This document shows positions 1-7,660 of a DNA stretch of 21,557 bases, piece by piece. This DNA is from SIG701 sp045577175 (lineage in GTDB: Bacteria; Bacillota; Clostridia; Oscillospirales; CAG-272). Location of the stretch: NCBI GenBank assembly GCA_045577175.1, contig JAZNHT010000046.1, positions 1-21,557 on the forward strand, in the 5' to 3' direction. Both the position numbers and the translations under genes were made by a program. Below the pieces are notes generated by a model that was given only the letters and a program-made list of their open reading frames with translations, had not been told where the DNA came from and searched no databases. Numbering within the stretch: position 1 is the stretch's first letter; each line of letters opens with the position of its first letter.

Positions 1-2
1 TG

Positions 3-392
3 GAGGAAGTCATCAAAAAATTGTTTGATTGTTTTATGAAAGATGACACCTTGACGAAGAAAGCAAAACAATCGATGGTCATTAAGATTATAAAATCATA
101 TTTGTCGCAATGTGCTTTTTGTTACAAAAGTGATTTCTACAAAAACGAAAAAGAAATACGGTTAGTTATTCATATGAGCACCCCGTTTGACCAATGGAGC
201 AGTAACGACATTCCAGGTACATCTTTGTACTTTGAAGACAATTATCTTTATCTTCGCTTCGAGAAAAACTGTTATGTGCGCGCTATGCAACAACCGGATA
301 TTTACAACGCTATTGAACTAAACAAATCGTTTATCACAGACAACGAGATTAGGGAGGCGTTGACAGATCGTTCTCAAGAATTTAAATTATGA
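3..392 (+). CDS. C-terminal part of a DUF2971-like protein (partial at window edge)
   Basis: The frame is open from the first bases of the window to a TGA at 390-392, so this is the 3' part of a gene that starts upstream. The visible product is about 129 residues. The stretch around YKSDFYKNEKEIRLV resembles the 'K...f..E.E.Rlv' signature of DUF2971-type proteins, a poorly characterised family often found in mobile islands near defence genes. No membrane segment or catalytic motif is visible. The sequence is clearly more AT-rich than the chromosomal genes to the right. It ends 24 bases before the recombinase start on the same strand, so the two are probably co-transcribed. The family call rests on one short motif and is tentative; the reality of the reading frame is more secure. 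Confidence 0.55.
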   Translation, partial: EEVIKKLFDCFMKDDTLTKKAKQSMVIKIIKSYLSQCAFCYKSDFYKNEKEIRLVIHMSTPFDQWSSNDIPGTSLYFEDNYLYLRFEKNCYVRAMQQPDIYNAIELNKSFITDNEIREALTDRSQEFKL

Positions 393-416
393 TTTTGCAA
401 GAAAGGAGTCAAATCA

Positions 417-1955
417 ATGCGAGGCGTAATTTACGCACGATATTCCTCGGACAACCAGCGCGAGGAGTCAATCGAAGGACAAATTCGCGAAAACACAGCA
501 TTCGCAGACAAAAACGGCATTGAGATCGTAGGTACATACATAGACAGAGCACTCTCTGCCAAGACCGACAACCGCCCCGAATTTCAGCGAATGATCAAGG
601 ACAGCGCAAAGAAGAATTTCGATGTTGTCATCGTGTGGAAGCTTGACCGATTCTCCCGTAACCGTTACGATTCGGCTAAATACAAGATGATGCTGAAAAA
701 GAGCGGCGTTCGTGTGGTGTCTGCAACGGAAGTCATCGCGGAAGGTACAGCCGGAATCCTTCTTGAATCTTTACTTGAAGGTATGGCGGAATACTATTCT
801 GCCGATCTTGCAGAGAAGGTATCTCGCGGCATGACCGAGAATGCGCTCAAATGCCGTTTTAACGGCGGTACAGTTCCTTTCGGTTATAGGATTGATGAAG
901 ATCAAAACTATCAGATCAATCCGGCGCAGGCTCCGCTTGTGATTGACATGTTCCGCAGATACGCTGGAGGAGAATCGATCACCGAGATTATCGAAGACCT
1001 GAACGCTCGCGGTATCCGCACGTCCAAAGGAAATCGCTTCAACAAAAACTCCCTTGCACGTATCTTCTCCAACCGCAAATATATCGGAGAATACAGTTAT
1101 AACGACGTGGTGTTTCCCGATGCGATTCCCGCTATCGTTACGAAGGATATATTCGATAGAGTCGCCGTGCGAATGTCGCAGAACAAACACGCGACAGGCA
1201 AAGCAAAAGCACCTGAGCGCTATTTGTTGACTACCAAGTTATTCTGCGGTACATGCAATTCGATGTTTGTTGGCGACAGCGCAAACAAATCGAACGGCGT
1301 GATTTACCGTTATTACAAATGCGCGAGTGCAAAACGTCACGTATGTGACCGCAAGGCAATCCGCAAGGAATGGATTGAAGACCTTATCATTCAGAAGATC
1401 ACATCCTGGCTGCAGGATGATAAAATGATCAGCGATATGGCGGATGACGTAATGGTGCTCCTGAATGAGGGCAACGAGATGTTACCGGCGCTCGAGGCCC
1501 AACTGAAGGATGTGCAAGCTTCCATTGATAATATCATGAAAGCGATCGAAAAAGGTGTAATCACTCGTACGACAAAATCACGCCTTGAGGAATTGGAAGC
1601 AGAGGAAGAGAAAATCGTACAAAGCATCAAGATTGAGGAATCCAAAATACCGACAATCACAAAGGATTTTATTCTCTTTACGCTTAACAAGTTCCGTACT
1701 CTGGATTTGAAAATCGAGAAAAACAAGGAACGGCTCATCGACGGACTCGTCAAAGCAATATTTGTTTACGATGATTACATAAAAGTGTTTCTCACCTTTG
1801 ACGATTCACCGATAACCATCCCAACATCCGATGAAATTGAATATATGGCTAATAGTTCGGACATCGCACCGACGGCTTCACCAAAAAAGCAATACATCCT
1901 TTTGGGTGTATTGCTTTTTTCATCTGTTCGGATGGGAATCGAAGCGGAACGGTAG
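417..1955 (+). CDS. Large serine recombinase (site-specific integrase/excisionase)
   Basis: A 512-residue large serine recombinase that would integrate or excise a mobile element. The N-terminal resolvase domain (about 1-145) has the YARYSS motif with Arg8 and nucleophile Ser10, and the KLDRFSR motif (Asp77, Arg78, Arg81). A recombinase domain follows (about 150-265, with GTVPFGY and a SNRKYIGEY motif). A zinc ribbon has Cys277, Cys280, Cys302 and Cys310, and a charged coiled coil lies at about 355-420. The start is supported by AAAGGAG eight bases upstream. The last 24 or so residues are unusual: from about residue 489 the frame reads through a strong terminator hairpin (1883-1920) and then into a structured repeat, where the stop codon lies. 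The family-like C-terminus probably ends near residue 488. It sits in an AT-richer accessory block just before resident housekeeping genes. Confidence 0.93.
   Translation: MRGVIYARYSSDNQREESIEGQIRENTAFADKNGIEIVGTYIDRALSAKTDNRPEFQRMIKDSAKKNFDVVIVWKLDRFSRNRYDSAKYKMMLKKSGVRVVSATEVIAEGTAGILLESLLEGMAEYYSADLAEKVSRGMTENALKCRFNGGTVPFGYRIDEDQNYQINPAQAPLVIDMFRRYAGGESITEIIEDLNARGIRTSKGNRFNKNSLARIFSNRKYIGEYSYNDVVFPDAIPAIVTKDIFDRVAVRMSQNKHATGKAKAPERYLLTTKLFCGTCNSMFVGDSANKSNGVIYRYYKCASAKRHVCDRKAIRKEWIEDLIIQKITSWLQDDKMISDMADDVMVLLNEGNEMLPALEAQLKDVQASIDNIMKAIEKGVITRTTKSRLEELEAEEEKIVQSIKIEESKIPTITKDFILFTLNKFRTLDLKIEKNKERLIDGLVKAIFVYDDYIKVFLTFDDSPITIPTSDEIEYMANSSDIAPTASPKKQYILLGVLLFSSVRMGIEAER
1883..1920. terminator. 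Hairpin terminator inside the recombinase 3' end
   Basis: A near-perfect 17-bp stem pairs 1883-1899 with 1904-1920 around a TTTT loop. Its arms begin with six A and end with six T, so it could terminate transcription in either direction. It lies inside the recombinase reading frame, about 35 bases before the stop. Confidence 0.75.
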
Positions 1956-2030
1956 TGAATGACAGTCCGGTGGACTGTCAGAGCCGTTCCGGACCGAGCG
2001 CGTAGGTCGCGCGAGACCGATTCCCGTCCG
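1929..2030. repeat. Multi-stem structured element (candidate dispersed repeat)
   Basis: A three-way-junction fold can be read directly. The outer stem pairs 1929-1941 with 2018-2030 (13 bp, one G-T wobble). Inside it, one arm pairs 1945-1952 with 1984-1991 (8 bp, perfect) and is capped by a 9-bp hairpin, 1960-1968 with 1972-1980, loop GGT. A second short arm pairs 1998-2002 with 2008-2012. The hairpin core is ACAGTCC-GGT-GGACTGT. The outer stem can extend weakly into flanking sequence. The recombinase stop codon (1953-1955) lies inside. No second copy is present in this window, so calling it a dispersed repeat is inference from its architecture; it could also be an attachment-site structure or an RNA element. 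Confidence 0.6.
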
Positions 2031-2080
2031 GATCAGATAAATTTCCACGGTATTTTACTCAGAAATTTACTTTTTCACTC

Positions 2081-2108
2081 TTTACTTCACCAATAGTTAT
2101 GGTATAAT
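2081..2108 (+). promoter_or_regulatory. Promoter of the EVE-nuclease gene
   Basis: TTTACT at 2081-2086, a 16-base spacer and a perfect TATAAT at 2103-2108 preceded by TGG (extended -10). It gives the downstream gene its own promoter and a leader of about 95 bases, separate from the recombinase unit, which ends in a terminator. Confidence 0.65.
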
Positions 2109-2209
2109 AGTCTCAGATTCAAATAGTTATCTTTGAACAACCACCCATCAAATTCGGAAAAGTTCTGTTCATCGCAGTCTATATTAAACAACAGAGAGGA
2201 CTTGGCACT

Positions 2210-3715
2210 ATGTTCAACAAATACATGTGGGATACATATCTAAACGCCGGCGGTCAAAAAACTGTCGATGTTTTCAAAAATTTTATTGAAGATGCAGATA
2301 TGCAAAACTACTCCGATACAATCTGCAGACTCCACAAGTGTTATTGTCCAACCGAAAATATAACCAAAAAAATACAAGAAGAACTTTCTTCGTTATGCGA
2401 AGACATCCCAGCGGGAAACATAGACTACTCTTGTGATCTTGTGTTAGAATTATTAGATGCGCCAAATCTTACCAATGAAGCCATCTTACGTGCATTATAC
2501 AATGGAATTAACACTGAAAATGCTCTCGATGATACCCAAATATTCGAAGAATTCTCCTATTACTTAGCCTACTATTCCACACTCCTTTATGCACTGTTCC
2601 CGGAAACACTTCTCCCCTACTATTTTAAGTATAATTTCAACGTCCTCGAAAAAATTGCGCAAGAATTTGAAATTCAACTTCCGCCCATTCCTCATAAAAA
2701 GGACTATAAAGAACGTCTCTTCTACTACGGAACATTGTGCGAGACGCTTTATCAGTTCCGAACGGAACACAACATGTCTCCGTATGAACTGTGTGCATTT
2801 CTTTATGATTTCGCACCAAAGTACATTGGCGGCATAGATAGTTATATCATCAATGATCTTCCTGAACCTAAAAGTGCATTTTTCATAGGGGGACACAAAG
2901 ATGACGCCTTTCTGTCAAATGAACCCGATATAGTTACACCTTGGCAGTGCAACCCGGACACACGTGCCGGGGATATGATCGTGATGTACCTACGTTCCCC
3001 CATCAGTGCCATCAACTCAGTCTGGAGAAGTGTTTCTGTCGGATTTAACGATCCCTTTTTCTACTACTACAGATGTACTTATATAGCAAAACCAACAAAA
3101 ATAAAAAAGACAACGCAAAAAACGCTTGAACGGGATTCTGTATTCAAAAAACTGCCGATTGTCAGAAAAAACATGCAAGGAATCAACGGCGTAGAATTGT
3201 ACCCCTCGGTATACAACCACCTGCTTGACATGGCAAAATCCGATTTACCAAGGCTGGAGTTCTCTACCGAAAACAACGATGATATTTTTACAATAGAAAA
3301 AGATGTAGAGAACAAACTTATAAAACCGCTTTTATCAAAACTCGGTTACAATGACTTCGAATATGCACAACAGTTATACATCGAAATCGGAAATCACAAC
3401 TATGCACTTATTCCGGATTTTGTCATCTTACCAAACAAAACAAAAGGACATTATTCTGCCCCGTTCTTGATTGAAGCCAAATTAAGTATTCCGAATCTTG
3501 CATATCTCGAAGAGGTTAAGACCCAAGCAAGAAGTTATGCAAAGCTGCTATCCGCAAAATATTCTGTTATCGCATCTAAAGAAAAAATTTGGATAGCCGC
3601 ACAAAATGATGACTATTCAAATGATATTTTTTCGGCTTCATGGAATGAACTCAACAACGCTGATATTTTTTCGAATTTACTGAAACTGATAGGGAAAGAC
3701 ACAATTCAAAAATAA
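2210..3715 (+). CDS. EVE/PUA-like domain fused to PD-(D/E)XK nuclease; candidate modification-dependent restriction enzyme
   Basis: A 501-residue protein with three visible parts. Residues 1-215 are helical and not recognised. Residues about 221-345 look like an EVE/PUA-type domain: a first strand (SAFFIGG), then TPWQCNP and AGDMIVMYLRSP (the usual 'W..n...GD.v..Y' arrangement), and NMQGINGVEL at its end. Residues about 358-480 look like the N-terminal nuclease domain of type I restriction HsdR: IPDFVI (Asp403), FLIEAK (Glu422, Lys424) and QARSY (Gln439), a plausible PD-(D/E)XK core. EVE domains of known families bind modified bases, so the fusion suggests cleavage of modified DNA or RNA; this function is inferred. 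The start has AGAGAGGA nine bases upstream. The gene is AT-rich, has its own promoter and terminator, and has no methylase or helicase partner in the window. Confidence 0.65.
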   Translation: MFNKYMWDTYLNAGGQKTVDVFKNFIEDADMQNYSDTICRLHKCYCPTENITKKIQEELSSLCEDIPAGNIDYSCDLVLELLDAPNLTNEAILRALYNGINTENALDDTQIFEEFSYYLAYYSTLLYALFPETLLPYYFKYNFNVLEKIAQEFEIQLPPIPHKKDYKERLFYYGTLCETLYQFRTEHNMSPYELCAFLYDFAPKYIGGIDSYIINDLPEPKSAFFIGGHKDDAFLSNEPDIVTPWQCNPDTRAGDMIVMYLRSPISAINSVWRSVSVGFNDPFFYYYRCTYIAKPTKIKKTTQKTLERDSVFKKLPIVRKNMQGINGVELYPSVYNHLLDMAKSDLPRLEFSTENNDDIFTIEKDVENKLIKPLLSKLGYNDFEYAQQLYIEIGNHNYALIPDFVILPNKTKGHYSAPFLIEAKLSIPNLAYLEEVKTQARSYAKLLSAKYSVIASKEKIWIAAQNDDYSNDIFSASWNELNNADIFSNLLKLIGKDTIQK

Positions 3716-3722
3716 CTTCATC

Positions 3723-3752
3723 AAGCACCTCCTCCGAGGTGCTTTTTCTTTT
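3723..3752 (+). terminator. Terminator of the EVE-nuclease gene
   Basis: A 9-bp stem (AAGCACCTC 3723-3731 with GAGGTGCTT 3736-3744, loop CTCC) followed by a T-rich tract to 3752, eight bases after the stop codon. It marks the right edge of the accessory block. Confidence 0.85.
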
Positions 3753-3836
3753 CCCCATCTTTGTGTTGTTTTTGTAAATTTCGCTTCATCCCACACAATA
3801 TTTTCCAAACCTCTTTATTTTTTCTGAAAACTGTTG

Positions 3837-3842
3837 TATAAT
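3837..3842 (+). promoter_or_regulatory. -10 box upstream of glnA
   Basis: A perfect TATAAT 57 bases before the glnA start. The -35 region 17 bases upstream (TTTATT) is weak, which may mean activator dependence. A small CGGC-ATC-GCCG hairpin lies in the leader at 3851-3861; I cannot assign it a role. Confidence 0.5.
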
Positions 3843-3898
3843 AATCACAGCGGCATCGCCGACTACACGGATTTATCAAAAAGAGGAGTACGATTTTT

Positions 3899-5329
3899 AT
3901 GTTCAAGACATTTGCGGAAGCTAAAAAGTTCTGTGCCGACAACGGCGTTCGTATGCTCGATTTCAAAATGGTCGATATTGACGGACGCTGGCGTCACATC
4001 GCCATCCCCGAAACCCGTTTCACCGAGGAGCTCATGGAGTCCGGCATCGGCTTTGACGGCTCCAACTACGGATTCGCTCCCGTCGAGAAGAGCGACATGG
4101 TCTTTATCCCCGATCTTTCAAGCGCGGCACTCGACCCGTTTGCCGAGGTCACCACGCTTTCCATGATCGGTGACGTGTACGTTATCGCGTCCCCCAACTA
4201 CCGCTTCGATCAGGATCCGAGAAACGTCGCCAAGCACGCCGCCGCTTATCTGAAGGAGACCGGCATCGCCGACGAAATGATTATCGGTCCCGAGTTTGAG
4301 TTCCACATTTTCGACAAGGTCGCCTACAGCGAAAAGCCGGACGATCTCTCCTTCAACATGAGCACGCGCCAGGCTGTCTGGAGCGCAAACGATGCCGAGA
4401 GAAACAACGGCGGCTACACCACGCCCGGTCACCGCGGCTACCATGCCGATCTGCCGCACGATATTACCTACGATCTGCGCAGCCGCATCTGCCTCATGCT
4501 GGAAGATCGCGGCGTGAAGGTGAAGTATCACCATCACGAGGTCGGCGGCTCCGGTCAGGTGGAGATCGAGGTCGAGCTCGGCGAGATGACGAAGATGGCG
4601 GACAACACCATGATTATCAAATACATGGTTAAAAACGCCGCTTTGCAGGACGGACGCACCGCTACGTTTATGCCCAAGCCGATCTACGGCGAGGCAGGCA
4701 ACGGTATGCACGTCCATATGATGCTGTTTAAGGACGGTCAGCCGCTGTTCCACGATCCGGCCGGATATTCTCAGCTGTCCGAGACCGCGCTCAACTTCAT
4801 CGGCGGTCTGCTTACGCACGCCGCGTCTCTGTGCGCGATCACGAACCCGTCCACGAACTCCTTCAAGCGTCTTGTCCCCGGATTTGAAGCACCGGTAACA
4901 ATCGGCTACGCTACGTCCAACCGCAGCGCCGTCATCCGTATCCCGGACTACGCAAAGACGCCCGACAAGCGCCGCTTTGAGCTGCGTTCTCCCGATGCAA
5001 CCTGCAACCCGTACTACGCGTATGCCGCAATCCTCATGGCAGGTATCGACGGTATTCAGAAGAAGATCGATCCCGCCAAGTGCGGCTGGGGTCCGTTCGA
5101 CTTCAATCTCTACAACCTCTCCGAGGAGGAGAAGGCAAAGATCCAGTCTCTGCCCCGTTCTCTCGATGAGGCTCTGAACGCACTGGAGGCAGATCACGAT
5201 TATCTGACCGCCGGCGGCGTATTCCCCGAGAGACTTCTCAAGGTATGGATTCAGAGAAAGCGCGCCGAGGCGAAGAAGATCAACCAGATCCCGCACCCGG
5301 CTGAATTTTCCGCATACTACGATCTGTAA
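3899..5329 (+). CDS. glnA: Type I glutamine synthetase
   Basis: Makes glutamine from glutamate, ammonia and ATP in the cytoplasm. At 476 residues it has the usual GSI length. Visible signatures are GFDGSNYGF (51-59) and SDM in the N-terminal beta-grasp region, GPEFEFHIFD (metal ligand Glu), the K-P-x-x-G-x-x-G-N-G-MHVHM loop, NSFKRLVPG, and the ATSNRSAVIRIP and RRFELRSPD motifs that bind substrate. A Tyr at residue 405 (NLYNL) sits where the adenylylation loop of some GSI enzymes lies, but modification cannot be inferred from this alone. The DPFAEVTTL form looks like Clostridia/Thermotoga-type GSI. The start has AAGAGGAG ten bases upstream. gpsA follows after 27 bases on the same strand, with no terminator between, so they are likely co-transcribed. 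No GlnR-like operator could be identified with confidence. Confidence 0.97.
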   Translation: MFKTFAEAKKFCADNGVRMLDFKMVDIDGRWRHIAIPETRFTEELMESGIGFDGSNYGFAPVEKSDMVFIPDLSSAALDPFAEVTTLSMIGDVYVIASPNYRFDQDPRNVAKHAAAYLKETGIADEMIIGPEFEFHIFDKVAYSEKPDDLSFNMSTRQAVWSANDAERNNGGYTTPGHRGYHADLPHDITYDLRSRICLMLEDRGVKVKYHHHEVGGSGQVEIEVELGEMTKMADNTMIIKYMVKNAALQDGRTATFMPKPIYGEAGNGMHVHMMLFKDGQPLFHDPAGYSQLSETALNFIGGLLTHAASLCAITNPSTNSFKRLVPGFEAPVTIGYATSNRSAVIRIPDYAKTPDKRRFELRSPDATCNPYYAYAAILMAGIDGIQKKIDPAKCGWGPFDFNLYNLSEEEKAKIQSLPRSLDEALNALEADHDYLTAGGVFPERLLKVWIQRKRAEAKKINQIPHPAEFSAYYDL

Positions 5330-5356
5330 TTTTCCGAAAACAAGCGAGGTAATCCT

Positions 5357-6352
5357 ATGGCAAAAATCGGGATTCTGGGTGCAGGCACCTGGGGCACCGC
5401 ACTGGCCAAAACGCTCGTCTCCCATAACGAAGTCACGCTGTGGTCTGCCCTGCCCGCAGAGATCGAATCGCTCGACAAATACAGAGTGCATCCGAATCTC
5501 CCGGGCATGGCGGTCCCCACAGAGCTTCGTCTGACAACGGAGATCGGCACTGCCATCACGGGCATGGATGTCGTTGTGTTCGCCGTGGCATCCCCGTATA
5601 CACGCAAGACGGCAGAAGCGGCATCCCCGTTCATCAAAGAGGATCAGATCATCGTGGACGTGGCGAAGGGGCTCGAGCCGACAACGCACATGACGCTCAC
5701 CGAGGTGATCGCGGACGCGCTCGGTATGCCGCAGATTGCGCTGGTCGCGCTGTCCGGTCCGACACACGCCGAGGAGGTCGCGCTCGAAATGCCGACGACG
5801 ATCGTCGCCGCATCGGCGGACATCCGCGTGGCGGAATACATCCAGCAGACTTTCTCAAACGAGGTTTTGCGCGTTTACACGAACACCGACATCAAAGGCG
5901 TGGAAATCTGCGGCGCAATGAAGAACATCATCGCGCTTGCCGCAGGCGTTTCCGACGGTCTCGGCTTCGGCGACAACGCGAAGGCGGCACTCATCACGCG
6001 CGGCATGATGGAGATCACCCGACTCGGCACGGCGATGGGCGGACGGAAAGAGACGTTCACAAGCCTTGCGGGCATCGGGGACCTGATCGTGACGTGCACG
6101 AGCGAGCACAGCCGCAACAACCGCACCGGTGTGATGATCGGTCAGGGAGTATCGCCCGAGGATGCCGTCCGCGAGATCGGCATGGTCGTCGAGGGCATCA
6201 ATGCGCTGCCTGCGGCGATGGCGCTCGCAAAACAGTACGGCGTGGAATTGCCCATCTGCGAGATGGTACACAGCGTACTGAGTGGCAAAATTGCGGCATC
6301 CGACGCAATCAAGTATTTCATGGCACGCGATCTGAAACCGGAATATGTATAA
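5357..6352 (+). CDS. gpsA: NAD(P)-dependent glycerol-3-phosphate dehydrogenase
   Basis: Reduces dihydroxyacetone phosphate to sn-glycerol 3-phosphate, the backbone for phospholipid synthesis. The 331-residue product has the Rossmann GAGTWG loop at residues 8-13, DVAKGLEP, LSGPTHAEEV, and the long C-terminal helix-rich signature around EICGAMKNIIALAAG and GFGDNAKAALITRG, all typical of GpsA. The length is normal for the family. The start is preceded by a modest GCGAGG site. It lies 27 bases downstream of glnA and most likely shares its transcript; the pairing joins nitrogen assimilation and lipid precursor supply without an obvious functional link. Transcription ends at the strong hairpin directly after the stop. 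Confidence 0.97.
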   Translation: MAKIGILGAGTWGTALAKTLVSHNEVTLWSALPAEIESLDKYRVHPNLPGMAVPTELRLTTEIGTAITGMDVVVFAVASPYTRKTAEAASPFIKEDQIIVDVAKGLEPTTHMTLTEVIADALGMPQIALVALSGPTHAEEVALEMPTTIVAASADIRVAEYIQQTFSNEVLRVYTNTDIKGVEICGAMKNIIALAAGVSDGLGFGDNAKAALITRGMMEITRLGTAMGGRKETFTSLAGIGDLIVTCTSEHSRNNRTGVMIGQGVSPEDAVREIGMVVEGINALPAAMALAKQYGVELPICEMVHSVLSGKIAASDAIKYFMARDLKPEYV

Positions 6353-6354
6353 AA

Positions 6355-6396
6355 GCAAACGGCACCGTATTGACGGTGCCGTTTGCGTATTCTTTT
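6355..6396. terminator. Shared bidirectional terminator of gpsA and the deacetylase
   Basis: A perfect 14-bp stem (6355-6368 with 6373-6386, loop ATTG) between two convergent genes. On the plus strand it is followed by a T-rich tract (TATTCTTTT); on the minus strand the sequence after the stem reads TTTTATAC. It begins two bases after the gpsA stop and also lies directly downstream of the minus-strand stop at 6396. Confidence 0.85.
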
Positions 6397-7508
6397 CAGC
6401 CGCGGTGGTGCCATCCGCTTGCAAGCTCGTCCAGCGTGCCGAACGTACAGCCCTGCTCCAACAGGTACTCAATCATCCAAGGCAGCAGATCCGCCGTCTG
6501 TGCGTACGTATCGTGCATAAGCATGATGTGCGGACTTGTCTGCATACCGAAGCTATAGGCAACTGTAGAAATTACGTTGTCCTTCAGATACGCTTCCTCC
6601 GACATACCGGCAGGACGTGTATGCAGCATACAGTCGTTATTGACCGCGTTCCAGTCAAAGGATCGCCACCCCTGCTCGGCAAGCATTTTGCGGATACCGC
6701 TCTCGCCGCACGTCAGCGATCCGCCGGGGAAACGGAACAGCCTCTCCTCCGGCAAAAAACCGAGCGCCGCTTCTACCGCCGCTTCCCAGCGTGCGATTTC
6801 CGCCTCCATATTTTCTACACTTGCATAAATCCACGCATACTCATGCATAAAGGAATGGCATCCGATTTTGTGACCGCGATCATATATCTCACGCACAATT
6901 TCGGGATGTCGCTCCACGGCTTCGCCGACAAGGAAAAACGTCGCTTTCACACCGTAAGTATCGAGAATGTCGAGCACACGCAGGGTGTTCGCCGGAGACG
7001 GACCGTCATCGAACGTGAGATACATCGTTTTATCGTCGGGAGAAACCGTAACATTGTGCGGATCGATGCCCTCGCTGACATGCAAAACGAGCAAGGATTC
7101 CGGCGCGATATAGAGCGTGTCCCCTTCTTGCTCTCCGACAAACGTCACGTCGTAAACGGTACCGATCGGCAAGGAATAATTTGCCGGAACAAGCAAAATC
7201 TGCTCGCTCGGAAACGGAAGCTCGGCAAGCTCATCAATATGTTTTCCGATCGGGGACGGCACCTCCAAGCGGATGACGGGCGGCTCCGTAACGGGTTCGG
7301 TTACAGGCTCCGTGACAGGCTCGGTTACAGGCTCCGTCTCAGGCTCCGTCTCCGATACGGGAGGCTCCGTGCCTAGGGCATCCGTTACAGGAGGCGTGTC
7401 GGTCGTATCATCCGCCGGAGCCACGACAGGAACCGTATCGTCGCATCCGACAAGCAAACCGATGCACAAAAGAACAGCAAAAATGAAACACACACCACGT
7501 TTCAACAA
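6396..7508 (-). CDS. Polysaccharide deacetylase (NodB-type) lipoprotein
   Basis: A secreted, lipid-anchored deacetylase, probably acting on peptidoglycan or another N-acetylated wall glycan. I chose the TTG at 7508 because AAGAGG lies ten bases upstream and it gives a compact signal peptide (LKRGVCFIF...LLVG) ending in a lipobox with Cys22. The same frame is open to a TTG at 7538, which lacks a ribosome site. A Thr/Pro/Glu-rich linker with four TEPV units follows, then an unassigned beta-rich region. The NodB domain starts near residue 160: TFDDGP (165-170) with the catalytic and metal-binding Asp pair, HSFMH (metal His218 and His222), RFPGGS, DWN, and LMHD near the end. The catalytic residues seem complete. 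Convergent with gpsA. Confidence 0.9.
   Translation of the reverse strand: MLKRGVCFIFAVLLCIGLLVGCDDTVPVVAPADDTTDTPPVTDALGTEPPVSETEPETEPVTEPVTEPVTEPVTEPPVIRLEVPSPIGKHIDELAELPFPSEQILLVPANYSLPIGTVYDVTFVGEQEGDTLYIAPESLLVLHVSEGIDPHNVTVSPDDKTMYLTFDDGPSPANTLRVLDILDTYGVKATFFLVGEAVERHPEIVREIYDRGHKIGCHSFMHEYAWIYASVENMEAEIARWEAAVEAALGFLPEERLFRFPGGSLTCGESGIRKMLAEQGWRSFDWNAVNNDCMLHTRPAGMSEEAYLKDNVISTVAYSFGMQTSPHIMLMHDTYAQTADLLPWMIEYLLEQGCTFGTLDELASGWHHRG
7282..7353. repeat. Tandem 12-bp-type coding repeat
   Basis: GGCTCCGT and GGTTACAG-type units repeat imperfectly about six times within the deacetylase gene, encoding the TEPV/SETEPE linker. Such low-complexity tracts can change copy number by slippage, altering the length of the wall-spanning linker without breaking the frame. 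Confidence 0.7.
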
Positions 7509-7600
7509 AAAAAGCACACCTCTTCTCAAAAACAGCAAAAAATCATTTTATTAGACCGCACACGGACAAAAAAGTTCCCTATGTGCGAAAATTCGACAAC

Positions 7601-7650
7601 AAAAAATAACAGAACCAAGGACAGAGGCGAAAAGTCTCTGTCCTTTGGTT
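7601..7650 (-). terminator. Terminator of the ABC-DUF1854 operon
   Basis: A 14-bp stem with one bulged base pairs 7613-7626 with 7636-7650. On the minus strand it is followed, after six bases, by a run of six T. It lies ten bases after the stop codon of the last operon gene. Confidence 0.75.
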
Positions 7651-7660
7651 TGTACTACCG

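Noticed and set aside
3899..5329. Adenylylation control of glutamine synthetase based on Tyr405
   Set aside because: A Tyr in the loop alone is not evidence; clostridial GSI enzymes are commonly controlled otherwise and no glnE is seen.
4118..5767. Long minus-strand open frame opposite glnA and gpsA
   Set aside because: It lies antisense to two certain genes, its translation is His/Arg/Cys/Val-rich without family motifs, and it has no ribosome site; it is a codon-bias shadow.
7282..7353. Possible CRISPR-like or regulatory repeat array
   Set aside because: Units are 12 bases, contiguous, without spacers, and keep the coding frame of the deacetylase linker.
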